From assembly GCF_003347515.1 (NCBI RefSeq), contig NZ_QEII01000226.1, positions 1 to 63,967 of the forward strand: a stretch of DNA of 63,967 nucleotides, written 5' to 3'. The notes beneath the pieces were generated by a model. It was given only the letters and a program-made list of their open reading frames with translations. It was not told the origin of the DNA and did not search any database. The translations under genes were made by a program, and so were the position numbers. Below, in pieces: positions 55,790 through 63,967 of the stretch. Position 1 is the stretch's first letter. The number at the start of each line of letters is the position of its first letter. The DNA is from Rhodoferax ferrireducens (lineage in GTDB: Bacteria; Pseudomonadota; Gammaproteobacteria; Burkholderiales; Burkholderiaceae_C).

Positions 55790-57205
55790 TCAGGCGTGGA
55801 GGTATTCCGGCAGGAAATTGCGGTGCGCGAGGAGCAGCTCGTCCACCATGGCGCGAATCTGTTCCAGGTCGAGCACGGCGGCGGTGTGCGGGTCGAGCAT
55901 GGCGGCGTGGTAGACGTGCTCGCGCTTTTGCTGGGTGATGGCGGCCACCACCAGCTCCTGCACATTCACGTTGGTGCGCATCAGCGCAGCCAACTGGATC
56001 GGCAAGGCGCCGACGCGGGTCGGCTGCACGCCGTTGGCGTCCACCAGGCATGGCACTTCGACGGCGCAGCCCTGGGGCAGGTTGTCGATCAAGTTGTGGT
56101 TGCGCACGTTGCCATAGACCACGCGCGGCGTGCCGCTAACCATGGAGTGGATGATCTGCCCGCCGTATTCGACCGAACGGGTGACGCTGTTGAGGCCTTC
56201 GAGCAGTTGCGCGGCCTCGGTGATATTGCGCGGCATGACATGGATGTCGGCCGCTTCCAGCTCGGCCGTTAAGGCCTTGGGGTCTTGCGTGCCGGGGGCT
56301 TGCAGTTCGCGTTCGATATAGGGCCAGGCGTGCTCGAAGATCTGGCAGCGGCCCGGGTATTCGTCCAGCGGGATGTTGAACTTGGCCAGCAGATCCTCGC
56401 GGCCCTGCTTGATGAACCAGGGCACGTACTCGGCAAAGTGTTCGCTCGACTCGGTCGGGAAGTGGCCCAGCTGGTGCAGCATCTCGTAGCGCACCTTGTT
56501 CCAGGCCGGGGCTTTGCCTTGCGCATAAATCTCATGCAGGCGCGGGTACAGGTCAACCCCCTTGTGCTCGAACCTGGTGTAGAACGACATGTGGTTGATG
56601 CCGGCGCAGCGGTAGTCGATCTCGTCGGCGGGAATGCCCAGGTCGTGCGCCAGTTCGTGCGCGGTGTGCTGCACGCTGTGGCACAGACCGATGGTGGGAA
56701 CGCGCGTGCTGGCCTGGTTCAGCGCCCAGGTGATCATGGCCATCGGATTCACGTAGTTGAGGTGAATCGCGCCGGGCGCGCACACCTCCTCCATGTCCTT
56801 CAACATCGCCAGTTGCACGGGAATCGTGCGCAAGCCGCGCATGATGCCACCGATGCCCAGGGTGTCGCCAATGGTTTGCGTCAGGCCGAATTTCCTGGGG
56901 ATGTCGAAGTCGGTCACGGTGGCGGGCTTGTAGCCGCCCACCTGGATGGTGCTGATCACAAAGCGCGCATCGGCCAGCGCGCGGCGGCGGTCGATACTGG
57001 CGGTGATGGTCGGCGTGACGCCCAGGGTGCGGGCCAGGCGCTGCGCCACCTTTTCGGCCAGGCCCAGGCGGTGTTCGTCAATGTCGTGCAGCGCCACCTC
57101 GCAATCAGCCAGTTCGGGGTAGGAAAAAATATCGCCCAGCAGGTTGCGGGTGAAGACGATACTGCCAGCCCCGATAAGGGTGATCTTGATGCGGCGAATG
57201 CTCAT
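55790..57205 (-). CDS. melA: Alpha-galactosidase, GH4 family (MelA-like)
   Basis: An NAD- and Mn-dependent glycosidase. The 471-residue protein has the Rossmann motif ITLIGAGSIVFT (8-19), and metal-site C175 (GLCHSVQHT) with H205 (GINHM). NYVNPMAMITW fits MelA rather than the phospho-glycosidases. AAGGAA lies nine bases before ATG 57205. It lies between binding-protein and ATPase genes of the importer, and complements GH36 by an entirely different mechanism. Alpha-glucosidase or alpha-glucuronidase activity cannot be excluded. Confidence 0.9.
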   Translation of the reverse strand: MSIRRIKITLIGAGSIVFTRNLLGDIFSYPELADCEVALHDIDEHRLGLAEKVAQRLARTLGVTPTITASIDRRRALADARFVISTIQVGGYKPATVTDFDIPRKFGLTQTIGDTLGIGGIMRGLRTIPVQLAMLKDMEEVCAPGAIHLNYVNPMAMITWALNQASTRVPTIGLCHSVQHTAHELAHDLGIPADEIDYRCAGINHMSFYTRFEHKGVDLYPRLHEIYAQGKAPAWNKVRYEMLHQLGHFPTESSEHFAEYVPWFIKQGREDLLAKFNIPLDEYPGRCQIFEHAWPYIERELQAPGTQDPKALTAELEAADIHVMPRNITEAAQLLEGLNSVTRSVEYGGQIIHSMVSGTPRVVYGNVRNHNLIDNLPQGCAVEVPCLVDANGVQPTRVGALPIQLAALMRTNVNVQELVVAAITQQKREHVYHAAMLDPHTAAVLDLEQIRAMVDELLLAHRNFLPEYLHA

Positions 57206-57222
57206 TGCGTGGGGTTCCTTGC

Positions 57223-58533
57223 TTACTTCTTGGCGAGTTGGTTGACTTTGGTATTGGCGGTCTTGAGCGCGGAGGTGGCGTCGGACCGGCCCATCAGCAC
57301 GGTTTCGAGCGCGGCCTTCATCACCTCGCTGATCTCCGAGCCGCCATCGGCGATGGGAGGCAGGTAGGTTTTGGACTTGGCCATGGTCAGGAAGGCGGAA
57401 GAATCCACGCCCTTGCCCTTCTGCACTTCGATGGCTTTTTCGGCCATGCCCTTGACGGCGGGGAAGACCACGCCATAGCTCGCCACCGTGCTTTGGCACT
57501 CGGCGGAGCCCAGGTATTTGACCCACTTCCAGGATTCTTCCTTGACCTTGGAGCCGGCCCAGATCGAGTCGGCCAGGCCGTTGAACATGGTGGCACGGGT
57601 TCCGGTGGGGCCGGTTGGCAGGGGCACCCAGACGTGGTCGAACTTGGCGTTGGTTTTGAAGTGCGTGATCATCCACGAGCCCTGCGGCACCATGGCGACT
57701 TTCTTGGCCACGAACATGGCATCCGCGCCCAGCGACTTGCTGTTCTCGAAGCTGGCGGACATGCCCTTGGTCGGCAGCCCCGCGAGGTAATCGATGGTTT
57801 CAGCGAGTTTGGCGTCGTCGTAGTAAAACTTGGGGTCCCAAGGCTTGTCCTGGAACTTGAAGCCGTTGGATACGGCAAAGTGGCTCCACTCGGTTTGGCC
57901 CATCATGTCGCCCGAGCCGGTGTTCCAGAAGCCGTAGCCGTAGGTGCTGACTTTCTTCTTGTCGAATTTGGCGTTGGTGGCGTTATTGCCGCTGCCGTCC
58001 AGGCTGAGTTTGCGCACGATCTGCTCGAAACTGCCGCCGTCCTTGGGGTTCCAGGTCATGGCTTGCAGCTCGGCCAGCGAGACGCCGGCTTTCTTGGCCA
58101 TTTCCATGTTCACCACCATGCCGATGGTGTCCCAGTCTTTGGGCAGGCCGTACTGCTTGCCATCGCGGCTCCAGTTGTCATACAGACCGGTGGTGTAGGC
58201 GCTGATATCGACCTTGTCGCGCTGGATCAGCGGCGCCAGATCTACCAGTTGCGCGTTCTTGGCGAACTCGGGGTACTTGGCCAGGTGGTCAGTGAACACG
58301 TCGGGCGCGGTGCCCGAGACGAAACCGGTGGAGACGGTGGTCCAGTAGTCGTTCCAGCCCGACTGGGTGACCTTGATGGTGATGCCGGCGTTCTTCTTCT
58401 CGAAGTCGGCCGCGCATTGCTTGTAGGCCGGCAACTGGTTGGCGTCCCACAGCATGTATTTGACTTCGACGGCATGGGCGCTGCCGACGGTGGCCAGCAG
58501 GGCGGCGGCGAGGGTGCTGAGTTTGAGGTTCAA
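57223..58533 (-). CDS. Sugar ABC transporter substrate-binding protein
   Basis: A 436-residue periplasmic protein of the family 1 extracellular solute-binding group. The signal peptide ends AHAVE (about residue 21). SGWNDYWTTVSTGFVSGTAPDVF and FVAKKVAMVPQGSWMI are typical. It is adjacent to MalG/MalF-type permeases and the GH4 gene, so the ligand is probably an alpha-galactoside such as melibiose or raffinose. Confidence 0.94.
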   Translation of the reverse strand: MNLKLSTLAAALLATVGSAHAVEVKYMLWDANQLPAYKQCAADFEKKNAGITIKVTQSGWNDYWTTVSTGFVSGTAPDVFTDHLAKYPEFAKNAQLVDLAPLIQRDKVDISAYTTGLYDNWSRDGKQYGLPKDWDTIGMVVNMEMAKKAGVSLAELQAMTWNPKDGGSFEQIVRKLSLDGSGNNATNAKFDKKKVSTYGYGFWNTGSGDMMGQTEWSHFAVSNGFKFQDKPWDPKFYYDDAKLAETIDYLAGLPTKGMSASFENSKSLGADAMFVAKKVAMVPQGSWMITHFKTNAKFDHVWVPLPTGPTGTRATMFNGLADSIWAGSKVKEESWKWVKYLGSAECQSTVASYGVVFPAVKGMAEKAIEVQKGKGVDSSAFLTMAKSKTYLPPIADGGSEISEVMKAALETVLMGRSDATSALKTANTKVNQLAKK

Positions 58534-58584
58534 GGTTTGTCTCCGTTATAAGTAGTAGGAAGGGTTGGCGAGGGAACAGAAAAA

Positions 58585-59508
58585 TTACTTGCCGCCGCTG
58601 AATTGCACCGATTCAACGACCCGGCGGCCCATGACCACGAGCAGCAAAACAGTGGGCATCACGGTGATGGCGGTGGCGGCCATCAGACCGGTCCAGTCGG
58701 GCTGGCCTTGTGCGGTTTGCGACTTGAAGGTCTGCAGGGCGACGGGAAGCACCTGCTGGGCTTCGTCCTTGGCCACGAGGTAGGGCCAGAAGAATTCGTT
58801 CCACATATTGATGCCCGTGAGCATGGCAATCGTGGCCAGTGGGGTGATGCTCAGGGGCAGCACCACATGGATAAAAATGTAGAAATACGAGGCACCGTCG
58901 AGCAGCGCGGCCTCTTCCAGGTCACGCGGGATCGACAGGAAGAACTGGCGCAGGAAAAACACCGAGAAGCCCTGCATCAGACAGAACGGGGCCACCATGC
59001 CGGCCATGGTGTTGAGCAAGCCCAGGTCCTTGATCAGGATGAAGTTGGGAATGAAGGTGACCACCCCCGGCACCATCATCGAGCCGACGAACAGCGCAAA
59101 CAGCGTATTGCGACCCGGAAAGCGCAACCGGGCGAAGGCGTAGGCGGCCATCGCCGCAAAACTGATTTGCGTCACCACAATGATGCCGGTGAACAGCAGG
59201 GAGTTGCCCATCGCCCGCAGGAAGTTGATTTCAGCGCCCGAGCCGCCCAGCGCCCGGCTTTCTTCCAGGGTCATGAAGCCGAGCACCCGTATGAAATTGT
59301 CCAGTGTGGGGGCCGAGGGCAGGAGCTGGTCCGATTCGGTGTACAGATGGGCCGACTGCATGAGCGCCGTTTTCACGACCATCCACAGCGGCGCCAGCGT
59401 GATGAGCAGCATCAGGCCCAGGGCGATCCAGGCGGCTATTCGGCCCGGCGTGAAGATGCGGATGCGGTGCGCCGCCGGGGGGGCGATAGGGGCGAAGAGG
59501 GTTGTCAT
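58585..59508 (-). CDS. Sugar ABC transporter permease (MalG type)
   Basis: A 307-residue inner-membrane permease with six helices. The coupling EAA loop reads EEAALLDGASYFYIFIHVVLPLS. It pairs with the next-upstream MalF-type permease (ten-base gap) and precedes the binding-protein gene. Confidence 0.94.
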   Translation of the reverse strand: MTTLFAPIAPPAAHRIRIFTPGRIAAWIALGLMLLITLAPLWMVVKTALMQSAHLYTESDQLLPSAPTLDNFIRVLGFMTLEESRALGGSGAEINFLRAMGNSLLFTGIIVVTQISFAAMAAYAFARLRFPGRNTLFALFVGSMMVPGVVTFIPNFILIKDLGLLNTMAGMVAPFCLMQGFSVFFLRQFFLSIPRDLEEAALLDGASYFYIFIHVVLPLSITPLATIAMLTGINMWNEFFWPYLVAKDEAQQVLPVALQTFKSQTAQGQPDWTGLMAATAITVMPTVLLLVVMGRRVVESVQFSGGK

Positions 59509-59518
59509 GGTGTGTCCT

Positions 59519-60421
59519 TTAGGCCAGATCGTTCTGCGAGGCCCGCATCACCCGCATCTGGAAGACGGTGTAGAGCATCATCACCACGCACAAGGTCATC
59601 GACATGGCCGAGGCATAGCCCATCTTGTAAAAGCTGAAGGCGTTTTGCACGATGTAGTGCACGATCACGCGGGTCGAATCCAGCGGCCCGCCGTTGGTGG
59701 TGACGGCGATGGTGTCGAAGATCTGGAACGAGCCGGTCACACTGGTCACCAGCACAAACACCATCACCGGGCGCAGCAGCGGCAGCGTGACCCGCCAGAA
59801 CATTTGCCATTCGCTGGCGCCTTCGAGCGCCGCCGCTTCGTACAGATTGCGTGGAATGTTTTGCAGCCCCGCCAGAAACAGCATGGCCACCAGCCCCATG
59901 TGGCGCCAGATGTTGACGGCAGCCACGGTGAACAGCGCCTGGTCCACGCCGCCGAAGAAGGGCTGGCGGTCAAAACCCAGGCCGTCGATCATGCCGTTCA
60001 CCAGACCCAGCAATGGGTCCAGCATCCACAGCCACATCATGGCGACCAGCACATTCGACAGCAGGTAGGGCAGCAGCACCACCGACTTGACGAACAACGA
60101 TTTGGTCAGCCGGTCCATGGACACCGCCAGGAACAAACCGAGCACGATTTGCAAGGGGATGTTCAGCACCACATAGATCGCCGACAGCTTCATGCCCTGC
60201 CAGAACTTGCCGTCTTCCAACATGGTCGCGTAGTTGGCCAGGCCGACGAACTTCGGGCTGCGCAGCAGATTCCAGTCGGTCAGGCTGATCTCGATGGCGC
60301 GCAGCGTGGGCAAGGCATAAAACACTGCGAAGCCGATGAAGGCGGGCAGCACCAGCGCCCAGGCGGTCAGCGTTTCGGCGCGGCGGGTACGGCTCAGTGC
60401 ATGGGGTGCTTGGCTTGCCAT
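59519..60421 (-). CDS. Sugar ABC transporter permease (MalF type)
   Basis: A 300-residue permease with six helices (ALVLPAFIGFAVFYALP first) and the EAA loop YEAAALEGASEWQMFWRVTLPLL. It is the first gene of the leftward alpha-galactoside operon. Its start lies 28 bases from the nearer LacI-type operator. Confidence 0.94.
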   Translation of the reverse strand: MASQAPHALSRTRRAETLTAWALVLPAFIGFAVFYALPTLRAIEISLTDWNLLRSPKFVGLANYATMLEDGKFWQGMKLSAIYVVLNIPLQIVLGLFLAVSMDRLTKSLFVKSVVLLPYLLSNVLVAMMWLWMLDPLLGLVNGMIDGLGFDRQPFFGGVDQALFTVAAVNIWRHMGLVAMLFLAGLQNIPRNLYEAAALEGASEWQMFWRVTLPLLRPVMVFVLVTSVTGSFQIFDTIAVTTNGGPLDSTRVIVHYIVQNAFSFYKMGYASAMSMTLCVVMMLYTVFQMRVMRASQNDLA

Positions 60422-60448
60422 GGTGTCCTTTTTGAAGAATTCTGCATT

Positions 60449-60464
60449 ACTAACGCGGGTTAGT
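60449..60464. promoter_or_regulatory. LacI-type operator O1
   Basis: ACTAAC-GCGG-GTTAGT is a perfect 6+6 palindrome in the gap between the MalF-type permease and LacI genes. CTAAC-N4-GTTAG is shared with the second site. Confidence 0.8.
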
Positions 60465-60482
60465 GACGGATATTAAGCGGAT

Positions 60483-60496
60483 TTAACACGCGTTAG
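60483..60496. promoter_or_regulatory. LacI-type operator O2
   Basis: TTAAC-ACGC-GTTAG is a near-perfect copy of the half-sites in O1. The centres are 33 bases apart, about three helical turns, so two dimers would lie on the same DNA face. It is about 50 bases before the LacI start and fits autoregulation as well. Confidence 0.75.
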
Positions 60497-60545
60497 TACT
60501 AGGGTAAACGCGAGCTGCGCGGTATCGACTACGATTACCGCTCCC

Positions 60546-61610
60546 ATGCCACCCTCCCTGAAATCCCCCACCAGCAGCGAAGTGGCGCGACGCGCCGGCG
60601 TCTCGCGCACCACCGTGTCCTTCGTGCTCAACAATGTGCGCGACCAGGGCATTAGCGAGGCCACGCGCGAGCGGGTGTTGAGCGCGGCGCGTGAACTCGG
60701 CTACGAACCCAACGCCGCGGCGCGCACCCTGGCCGGCGGCGTCACCGGCACCGTGGCACTGGTGATTCCCAAGGCCGCCCACCTGTACGTGGACGTTTTT
60801 CTTGGCCAACTGGTGGCCAGCATCAACCAGGAGTGCCACCGCCACGGCCTGAAGATGCTGATCGAGTCCAGCGACGACGAGGGACGCGATCCGGGTGGCT
60901 TCGTGGATCTGGTGCGCAGTAGGCGCATTGACGGCCTGATCGTGGTGAATCCGAGCCTGGCGGGGCGCCAGCATCTGGGCCGCATCGCCGATGCCGGTAT
61001 TCCGATGATCGTCTTCGGCGCCGGCCTGCCCGATATCGATCAATTCCACACCACCGGCAACGACACCTCCATGGCCGCCAAAATGGTGGTCAATCACTTG
61101 GCGGCGCTGGGGCACCGCCGCATTGCTTTTGTGAACTTTGCCCCGCCGGAATATCTGGCGGCGCAGGAACGGGAGCGGGGCTGGCGCGAGGCCATGGCAG
61201 AACACAACATCGACGTTGATCCGGCCTGGGCTGTTTCCGCCGACATCAGCGCCGCCAGTGCTTACCGGGCGACGCAGACGCTGCTCGCGCGCGGCGTGCC
61301 GTTCACGGCGCTCTTCGCCGGCAATGACACCATTGCCTTTGGCGCCATCCGGGCGCTGGGCGAAGCGGGCCTGCGCATTCCGCACGATGTCGCCCTGGTC
61401 GGTTACGACGATATCCCGCTGGCCGAGTTTGCGTCGCCACCGCTGACCACGGTGCGCACGGATACAGCCGGGCTGGGCCGGGATGCGATGAACATGCTGG
61501 CCTCGCTCTTGCGCCGGGAAAGCCCTGGCCAGATCATGCGTCATGAACAGCCCGTCGAACTGGTGATTCGGGCGTCTTGCGGCGCACGCCGGCCGGATTC
61601 GCCGGCTTGA
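60546..61610 (+). CDS. LacI-family transcriptional regulator
   Basis: A 354-residue repressor: N-terminal helix-turn-helix SSEVARRAGVSRTTVSFVLNN and hinge, then the periplasmic-binding-protein-like sugar domain (VALVIPKAAHLYVDVFLGQLV to LVGYDDIPLAEFASPPLTTV). It is divergent from the transporter operon with two matching palindromes between them, so it almost certainly controls that operon and itself. The inducer is likely an alpha-galactoside or galactose. Confidence 0.94.
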   Translation: MPPSLKSPTSSEVARRAGVSRTTVSFVLNNVRDQGISEATRERVLSAARELGYEPNAAARTLAGGVTGTVALVIPKAAHLYVDVFLGQLVASINQECHRHGLKMLIESSDDEGRDPGGFVDLVRSRRIDGLIVVNPSLAGRQHLGRIADAGIPMIVFGAGLPDIDQFHTTGNDTSMAAKMVVNHLAALGHRRIAFVNFAPPEYLAAQERERGWREAMAEHNIDVDPAWAVSADISAASAYRATQTLLARGVPFTALFAGNDTIAFGAIRALGEAGLRIPHDVALVGYDDIPLAEFASPPLTTVRTDTAGLGRDAMNMLASLLRRESPGQIMRHEQPVELVIRASCGARRPDSPA

Positions 61611-61617
61611 TATTTGG

Positions 61618-62967
61618 TCAGGCGCGGCGCACCCGGCGCATGGCGTCGCGGGCGTGGGGCACCCAGCCATGCCAGTGCCAGCGCGCCATCATCAGCAAGC
61701 CGCGCACCCATTCGTCGGCGGCGTAGGCGATAAAGATGCCGGGCAAGCCAAAGCTGCGCCCCATCAGATACGAGCCCAGTCCCAGCACCACGACGAACGA
61801 ACCCACGCTGGCTGCCACCGGATAAATGACGTCGCCGGTGGCGCGCAGCGCGGCCGTGACGATGAGGTTGAACACACGCCCGGTTTCCAACGCAATGGCG
61901 ATCCACAGCAGGGTTTGCGCCGCATGGATCACTTGCGGATCTTTGGTGAACATGCGCATCAGCCAGGGTGCCGCCAGGGCGGCGGCCAGGGCCATGCCAC
62001 CAGACGCCAGCAAGCCGTTGCGCACCGCCTTGCGCACCAGGGCGTGCGCTTGCTGAAACTGGCCGCTGCCCACCAGACGGCCGACCATGATCTCGCAGGC
62101 CCAGCCAATAGCCAGGCTGATCAGCAGCACGTACTTGAGCAATTGCAGGGTGTAGGAATGGGTGGCCAGCGCCCCCACCCCCAGGCGCGCGGTGGAGGCG
62201 AGCGATACCAGGAAGGCGGCGCGGTAACCCATCTCGGCGGTGGCGCCCGGCACGCCAATGCGCAATACCGGCGCCAGCACCCGGGGTTGCAGCACCCACC
62301 AGTGACGCGCGGTGGGTGTCAGCGCCATGCGCTTGCGCCACATCACCAGGTGCAGCCACAGGCCAATGCCGCGGCTGATCAGCAAGGCCACGGCGAAACC
62401 ATACAGGCCCAGCCCCTCCCAGGGACCCACACCCAGCATCAGGGGCACGGCCAGCAGCAAGTGGCTGCCATGCATGGCAATCATCACGCGCAGCGAGTCC
62501 TTCACATGCAGGTGCGCGCGCAAGATGGCGGCCATGGTCAGGTTGTAGCCCTCCAGCAACGCGGCCGGTGCCAGCAGTTGCAGGTAGGGCCCGGCCAACG
62601 GCAAGATTTGCTCCGGCGCATTCAGCGCATCCAGAATCAGATCATTGCCCAGCAGCAAAAATGCCATGACACCCAAGCCCGCCCAGGTGCAGGCCCCCAG
62701 GCCGGACAGGGCGGTTTGCCGCGAGGCCTCATGCTGATTCCCACCCAGCATCTGGGTGATGACCACCCCCATGCCAATCGCCAGAATCCGAAACACCGCG
62801 AACAGGGTTTCCAGCACCTGATTGGCCAATCCAAAGCTGCCGGCGGCGCCGTCTGAGGTGTGCGAGGCCAGCCATAAACCGGCCATCGCCACGCTGTAGC
62901 CGAGCAGGAATTCGCCCAAAATGGGGCCGGCGATGGCATTGAGCCGGGGGCGATCAGGGAATTTCAT
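61618..62967 (-). CDS. MATE-family efflux transporter
   Basis: A 449-residue inner-membrane protein with about 12 helices in two halves; the first half opens GPILGEFLLGYSVAMAGLWLAS, and GVPGATAEMGYRAAFLV starts the second. MATE transporters export drugs or metabolites using Na+ or H+. It converges on the LacI gene with a seven-base gap. Its substrate is unknown, and no link to the sugar genes is evident. Confidence 0.92.
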   Translation of the reverse strand: MKFPDRPRLNAIAGPILGEFLLGYSVAMAGLWLASHTSDGAAGSFGLANQVLETLFAVFRILAIGMGVVITQMLGGNQHEASRQTALSGLGACTWAGLGVMAFLLLGNDLILDALNAPEQILPLAGPYLQLLAPAALLEGYNLTMAAILRAHLHVKDSLRVMIAMHGSHLLLAVPLMLGVGPWEGLGLYGFAVALLISRGIGLWLHLVMWRKRMALTPTARHWWVLQPRVLAPVLRIGVPGATAEMGYRAAFLVSLASTARLGVGALATHSYTLQLLKYVLLISLAIGWACEIMVGRLVGSGQFQQAHALVRKAVRNGLLASGGMALAAALAAPWLMRMFTKDPQVIHAAQTLLWIAIALETGRVFNLIVTAALRATGDVIYPVAASVGSFVVVLGLGSYLMGRSFGLPGIFIAYAADEWVRGLLMMARWHWHGWVPHARDAMRRVRRA

Positions 62968-63409
62968 GGGGGGTTTTAGAGAAATAAAGCGGGCAAATAC
63001 GAGGCAGATTCTGCCTGCGTCACTGCCCCTGTGGAAACTTCTCCCGTCTTGTTATGCGTGAGATGTGCTGAGAACTCGCATTTTTAAATGCATTTAGCGA
63101 CCCGATAGACCAAAAATTCGGCCTCTCCAGTTGTTTCGCGGTGTAACTGCAACGATTAAGTTCTCCAATTTACCAAGGGTTTTCCCTTTGCAGAAGCGCG
63201 CGCCTCAAGCCCGCTAGCCGCTCCTGAGAGAGGGCTCTTGGCCGTCCAAACCCCGAGGTGTACCCGACCCGTAACCGGACCGGGTGCTCTCCCCTTATTT
63301 TGAAAAAATAATTTTATTTAAATGAGAAATTAGATTTCTATTTCTCATGACAAATCCATCACGGCGAGGTTTGTTTTTGCCGTTACCCAAGATTTTCATC
63401 AGGATTTTT
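62968..63409. other. AT-richer spacer with palindromes
   Basis: No convincing gene. Near 63230-63300 a GC-rich stretch could fold (GGGAGAG against CTCTCTC on the minus strand, with ACCCG/CGGGT inside). At 63322-63348 ATGAGAAAT and ATTTCTCAT form a perfect 9-base dyad, with a nested AGAAAT-TAG-ATTTCT. These may be regulatory sites of the gene to the right. Confidence 0.4.
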
Positions 63410-63600
63410 GTGAATCACACTGTCAATATTTCCGTTCGCAGGGCGATCGCGTTTGACGCCAACATCGACCTCGACAACACCTACTGCAGCGGCAAGGCTG
63501 TCACCTAAGCCAACAAGGGTCTGAGTTTTGAAGCCGGATCGGCCCACATTTTTTGAGCGAACGCCTGAATTCAGTTTCTTTTTCTCAATTCGAGACACGA
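63410..63600 (+). pseudogene. Decayed paralog of the gene at the right edge (porin-like?)
   Basis: GTG-AATCACACTGTC starts a frame whose first nine codons after the start (NHTVNISVR) equal those of the gene at 63906. It then jumps to FDANIDLDNTYCSGKAVT and meets TAA at 63506; the same frame continues ANKGLSFEAG before a second stop. The jump looks like a deletion between signal peptide and mature region. The DANIDLDNTY stretch recalls the mature start of Comamonadaceae porins, but this is tentative. Confidence 0.45.
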
Positions 63601-63905
63601 TTGAAGTGAAAAAACAACGCTTTTAACCCTGTTTTGTTGTGTAACCGAGACATCGAAAGACCTGAATTAGCACAGGGCATTCCCTAAGTTAATAAATTTT
63701 TAATTAACCAAATCAAAGGCTTTTCCAGAGAGGAAACCAATGCAACGCAGTGCGGCGTAACGAGCCAGTAACTGATCTTGGTGTTTTCCCTGCGCCCTAA
63801 ATAAACTGACGTGATTTAGAAAACAATTGCGTCGCTCCTCCCCACAAGAGCCGCATTGGCAGCGTTTAGATCTGCCGTTTTTAACTTTCATCACTGGCCA
63901 TTTTC
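63601..63905. other. Spacer before the right-edge gene
   Basis: AT-rich, with GTTAAT and ATTAAC forming a dyad at 63688-63708. Open frames on the minus strand (for example 63700-63894) have no credible start context or recognisable product. The second copy of the gene start lies at its right end. Confidence 0.35.
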
Positions 63906-63967
63906 ATGAATCACACTGTCAATATTTCCGTTCGTACGGCGGTCGCTACGGCTGTCCTGTCCCTGAG
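63906..63967 (+). CDS. Start of an exported protein, truncated by the window edge
   Basis: ATG 63906 begins MNHTVNISVRTAVATAVLSL, a typical signal-peptide opening. Only 20 codons are visible. The first 27 bases after the start codon's first base repeat those at 63411-63437 almost exactly. The product cannot be named from this fragment; an outer-membrane porin-like protein is one possibility from the decayed copy. Confidence 0.5.
   Translation, partial: MNHTVNISVRTAVATAVLSL

Noticed and set aside
57206..57676. Upstream extension of the GH4 frame
   Set aside because: Lies antisense-free but out of frame over the binding-protein gene; ATG 57205 has a good ribosome-binding site and the Rossmann motif follows at once.
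63383..63598. 71-codon minus-strand frame near the right edge
   Set aside because: Runs opposite the decayed gene copy and shows no recognisable product; the plus-strand similarity to 63906 explains the sequence better.
63700..63894. 64-codon Cys-containing minus-strand frame
   Set aside because: No ribosome-binding site and no recognised zinc-binding pattern; AT-rich spacer.

Overview
The window is a high-GC bacterial chromosome segment, almost certainly from a betaproteobacterium of the order Burkholderiales and most likely the family Comamonadaceae (Rhodoferax/Polaromonas-like). This rests on gene content and on five copies of a short dispersed repeat with a core of the type TAGCCC-n-ATAAGC-n-TAGCTATTA, which I know as typical of that family. 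I see no tRNA, rRNA, CRISPR array, transposase or phage gene. Genes are densely packed and many overlap by 1 or 4 bases (TGATG, ATGA, GTGA).

Layout. 2-1047: a ParD-like protein and methionine aminopeptidase, co-transcribed leftward behind a long palindrome. 1433-5728: an ABC efflux operon (ATPase, two-module FtsX-type permease, HlyD-type adaptor). 5743-8301: a Crp/Fnr regulator, a doubtful small ORF and a PHB-depolymerase-family esterase. 8458-24992: a xanthomonadin/aryl-polyene (APE) biosynthetic region in two converging arms. The rightward arm encodes a flavin-dependent halogenase-like enzyme, a chorismatase (XanB2 type), a PlsC acyltransferase and a GT2 glycosyltransferase. The leftward arm encodes ACP, COG4648 membrane protein, aryl-ACP ligase, dehydratase, LpxL-like acyltransferase, LolA-like carrier, MMPL exporter, polysaccharide deacetylase, PAP2 phosphatase, KS, CLF, dehydratase, ketoreductase and a CPA2 antiporter.

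25182-31943: a DUF4143 ATPase, a GST, then a cell-envelope cluster (COG3014 lipoprotein, YcfL-like, LpoB, a second LpoB/CsgG-like protein, an alpha/beta hydrolase). 31987-34354: serC-serA. 34397-36780: an ArsR-type regulator divergent from a P450 and a small ABM-fold protein. 36820-44319: small proteins, a hemerythrin-like protein behind six 11-bp repeats, two FMN split-barrel proteins (one fused to GAF), NodI/NodJ-type ABC exporter, purT and a zinc-ribbon protein. 44370-48166: a chemoreceptor, a small membrane protein, a PEP-CTERM protein and ExoD. 48172-61610: an alpha-galactoside catabolic region (frameshifted aldo/keto reductase, RpiR regulator, galK, galT, GH36, sugar ABC ATPase, GH4, binding protein, two permeases) divergent from a LacI regulator across two operators. 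61618-62967: a MATE exporter. 62968-63967: an AT-richer stretch with palindromes, a decayed gene and the start of a related gene that runs off the window.

How it fits together. In the APE region, chorismatase would supply a hydroxybenzoate, the ligase would load it on the ACP, KS/CLF with KR and two dehydratases would build the polyene, and acyltransferases plus LolA/MMPL proteins would attach it to lipid and move it to the outer membrane. The halogenase-like enzyme suggests a halogenated, xanthomonadin-like pigment. In the sugar region, LacI-controlled uptake brings in alpha-galactosides, GH4/GH36 release galactose, and GalK/GalT feed it into the Leloir pathway. These pathway assignments are inferred from families and synteny, not demonstrated.
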